Shown here: positions 62,006 to 64,000 of the stretch, in pieces
Numbering within the stretch: position 1 is the stretch's first letter
Layout of the letters: each line of letters begins with the position of its first letter
Source of the DNA: Paenibacillus ihumii
Lineage (GTDB): Bacteria; Bacillota; Bacilli; Paenibacillales; Paenibacillaceae
Length of the DNA: 64,000 nt
Assembly (NCBI RefSeq): GCF_001403875.1
Contig: NZ_LN884299.1
Location: forward strand, 3,685,674 to 3,749,673
Direction: 5' to 3'
Position numbers and translations under genes: made by a program
Notes under the pieces: model-generated
Told to the model about the DNA's origin: nothing
Seen by the model: the letters and a program-made list of their open reading frames with translations, nothing else
The model's database searches: none

Positions 62006-63580
62006 TTATCTTCCAAATAGGAGAAATCGAAGCTGTCGTCTTTTCTTATATTTATGATAAGTGAATGTCCCCTTGACGCCATCCCATAAATAAACAATAA
62101 GAATCGCAGAAATTAGGGTAATATAAAGTGGTCCGTCCTCAAGCTTAATGAATGCATATTGATATAAAGTAAATGCTACAAAATAAGCCAGCATCAATAC
62201 TGCGGAAACTAGGCTTTTGCGGTAAATACCGATCGTAAGTGCAAGCGGAACGATCAAGCCAAGATAATCGTACCAACCAGCGTGCTCCGGGAATAGAAAA
62301 AACTGAAGGAGCTTGGAGATGATGAATAGAACTCCTCCTGCCACTCCCCTTTTGATATTTTCTATTTCATGGCTTTCGGAAGAGCCTCCAGTATCACTTG
62401 GCAGTTCCTGACTCAAAAATCCCTGCTGCTGCAGATATTCACATTCTCTTTCGGCCTCATCAAAGCGTTGTTCCTCATACAAGATCTGAGCAATCAACAG
62501 GCGGGCTTCGTAAGCTTCTGATTTAAGCTCTAGTACCTGCTGCAGACAAGACATCGCTTGCGAGTTCTCCCCAAGCTCGATGTGGCACCTAGCTTGCAAT
62601 AGCAACAAATCCGGATCCCCCTGGAATATGGAGCTTGCCTCGCCGATAACCTCCATAGCCGCCTTCGGGTCATCGTTCATGAGCAGGGTTTGGACTTTAT
62701 GCCGGAGCGTAAGGTAGCGCTCAATATCGAAGTCCTTCCGCTTGCCTTCAAAGCAGGCGTACCCTAGCTCTGCCTTGCCTTCAATTTGTCCGATGATAAA
62801 GGCGACCTCTTCCTCATCATAGGCTTCCAATAAATATTCTTTCTGCTCCAGCAGTCGAAACGCTTGGTCCAATACCTCCCATACCGTTCGCGGCAAATGC
62901 CGATGATCCTCCAAAAATTGCAGCAATCTGCCAAGCCGCTCATTCCGGTACTCCATGTTCCACATAAAATCGCTCGTCATCAATGCCTTCCACGACTCCG
63001 GGTCAATCCGGCGCGGAAAATCATCATACAGCTTCTTCATTTCCTCAAAAAACACCTGGTCCCGGGGAGATTCGGGCTGAAATGGCTCAGAATGACCGGC
63101 CTGCCAGGCATACTGTTTAACCGCCGTCTCTTCATAAGTATCGTCCCTGTCATATAAGTCAAAGGTATCGCCTATATCATATGTATCGTCTATATCATAT
63201 GTATCGTCTATGTTGTATGTATCCGCTATGTCGTTTACATCGTTTATGTTATATGTATCTTCTATGTCGTTTGTATCGTCTATGTTATATTTATCCTCTA
63301 TGTCGTGTGTATCTTCTATGTTACGGGCCTCTATGTTGTGTGTGTTGTCTATGTCGTGTGTTCTATCGTTCCACATCCTCTCATTTATGCCATCGCGGTG
63401 TATTTCTTCAGCCTGAAGCGTTCTCGCCCGTTTCTTCGCCCAATCATACGCTTCCCGCAAAAGCTGATAGCCCTCGGGATCCTCCTCTGGATGATGAACC
63501 TGCAATCGCCTGGCGTACGCCTTCTTGATTATGGACTCATCCGCCGTAGGCTCGATGCCTAGTACTGACCAATATTTCAT
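62006..63580 (-). CDS. J-domain-like/TPR membrane protein with Asp/Tyr/Ile repeats
   Basis: 524 residues. Residues 1-55 resemble a J-domain (YWSVLGIEPTADESIIKKAYARRLQVHHPEEDPEGYQLLREAYDWA) but with HPEEDPEG in place of HPD, as in a known subgroup of atypical J proteins. Residues ~72-142 are hexapeptide-like repeats of (D)DTYDI/NIDD. A helical region and two TPR-like units (LLLQARCHIELGENSQAMSCLQQVLEL; LIAQILYEEQRFDEAERECEYL) follow, then about four membrane helices to the C-terminus. A co-chaperone or scaffold role is inference. GAAGGA precedes the ATG. Confidence 0.8.
   Translation of the reverse strand: MKYWSVLGIEPTADESIIKKAYARRLQVHHPEEDPEGYQLLREAYDWAKKRARTLQAEEIHRDGINERMWNDRTHDIDNTHNIEARNIEDTHDIEDKYNIDDTNDIEDTYNINDVNDIADTYNIDDTYDIDDTYDIGDTFDLYDRDDTYEETAVKQYAWQAGHSEPFQPESPRDQVFFEEMKKLYDDFPRRIDPESWKALMTSDFMWNMEYRNERLGRLLQFLEDHRHLPRTVWEVLDQAFRLLEQKEYLLEAYDEEEVAFIIGQIEGKAELGYACFEGKRKDFDIERYLTLRHKVQTLLMNDDPKAAMEVIGEASSIFQGDPDLLLLQARCHIELGENSQAMSCLQQVLELKSEAYEARLLIAQILYEEQRFDEAERECEYLQQQGFLSQELPSDTGGSSESHEIENIKRGVAGGVLFIISKLLQFFLFPEHAGWYDYLGLIVPLALTIGIYRKSLVSAVLMLAYFVAFTLYQYAFIKLEDGPLYITLISAILIVYLWDGVKGTFTYHKYKKRRQLRFLLFGR
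63150..63365. repeat. 18-bp tandem repeats inside the J-domain-like gene
   Basis: About a dozen imperfect copies of TATGTATCGTCTATATCA-like units on the plus strand, coding for the DDTYDI repeats on the minus strand. The period keeps the frame. Confidence 0.9.
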
Positions 63581-64000
63581 CGCTGCATCCTTCCGCCTTT
63601 CTTCGCCTATTAGACTATCATCTCTTTCTTAAATTTTATTCATTATTTACCTTATACCGCGTCATTTTAGTTGGCAACACGTTACTGAGAAGGGAATGAA
63701 GAATACCAATTGATCGAGGGGCAGCAAAACGGCAGGGGCAAGCGAGCCCCTTACTATAGCGGCAGCTTACTTCAGCACAGAGCTAGTTGGACAGCCAAGC
63801 TGCCCTATGGCGGGCCGAGCATTTTCTCTGTAATCGATGCCAAAGAAATAACGGAATGCGCTGCAATCCTGGCCTGTCCACAGGCGAGAGCTTGAACCCG
63901 CCACTAGCTTAAGAGCCGTATGGTGTGGCCAAGTTCAATTCGATCTCCCCGCAGGATGCTCGCAGACTTGATCGATACGATGACGAATAATCCATTAAGC
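63581..64000. other. No gene recognised at the right edge
   Basis: The first ~100 bp should contain the promoter of the J-domain-like gene. A frame of 61 codons (63710-63895, plus) has a TTG start without a usable ribosome binding site and no recognisable product. A gene entering from the right cannot be excluded. Confidence 0.4.

Noticed and set aside
63710..63895. 61-codon frame at the right edge
   Set aside because: TTG start without a usable ribosome binding site and no recognisable product.

Overview
The window looks like a chromosomal stretch of a low-to-mid GC, spore-forming Bacillota, most likely Paenibacillus or a close relative. This rests on family content, not on a search: a copper-amine-oxidase-type stalk protein, a DUF4179 anti-sigma protein paired with an ECF sigma factor, a T-box in front of tyrS, a TPP riboswitch in front of tenA-thiM-thiD-thiE, a CIRCE element, a DesK/DesR/desaturase cluster and a SigO/RsoA/YvrJ-like locus. 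Many genes start with TTG or GTG behind strong Shine-Dalgarno sequences, so several start sites were moved to match ribosome binding sites. No rRNA, tRNA, CRISPR array or intact insertion sequence was seen.

Layout. 1-5.7 kb is visibly AT-rich and accessory-looking: a truncated ABC ATPase, a DUF2569 membrane protein, a secreted stalk-domain protein, and a two-gene unit coding for a nuclease-like/Schlafen-group helicase and a MazG-like nucleotide pyrophosphohydrolase (a candidate defence unit). 5.7-17.1 kb holds T-box-controlled tyrS, a tubby-like protein, a WYL regulator with an effector-binding protein, an unusual 796-residue two-module isoprenoid synthase, a Nudix hydrolase, an EamA transporter and pyruvate kinase. 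17.5-22.6 kb holds an ECF sigma/anti-sigma pair, then a dehydrogenase/isomerase pair divergent from an AraC regulator that carries an in-frame amber codon. 22.6-25.4 kb is a repeat-rich interval around a split sigma factor (SigO/RsoA-like) divergent from a YvrJ-like peptide. 25.4-28.9 kb is the thiamin salvage operon. 28.9-37.2 kb has a SEC-C protein, a soluble chemoreceptor, a DUF2339 membrane protein with six 93-bp repeats, a lipoprotein and YpsA. 38.5-45.4 kb has a CYTH protein, DesR-DesK-desaturase (membrane fluidity), an aminotransferase and a MocR regulator. 46-52.8 kb has an RlmA-like methyltransferase with a glutamine-rich insert, htpG under a perfect CIRCE, an NDH-2-like oxidoreductase with an ECF41 sigma factor, an Nfu-type protein and a haem-copper-oxidase-like mini protein. 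52.9-57.3 kb is a LacI-regulated sugar ABC importer. 58.6-63.6 kb has a Ca2+ P-type ATPase and two proteins of unknown role, one of them J-domain-like.

Two themes run through the window. First, short tandem repeats are unusually common, both inside genes (periods 12, 18 and 93 bp, all multiples of three) and between genes (periods 10, 18, 19, 37 and 48 bp). Second, a dispersed non-coding repeat recurs at about 22.8, 23.1, 37.7, 45.7 and 57.9 kb. Its core carries TGGATTTCATG-like motifs in the order > > < < and is bracketed by locus-specific tandem arrays; in the two largest copies a terminator-like GGGGCGCCCC hairpin sits at one end. The best candidates for undescribed biology are the fused isoprenoid synthase (11.1-13.5 kb), the helicase/MazG pair (3.3-5.6 kb) and this repeat family.
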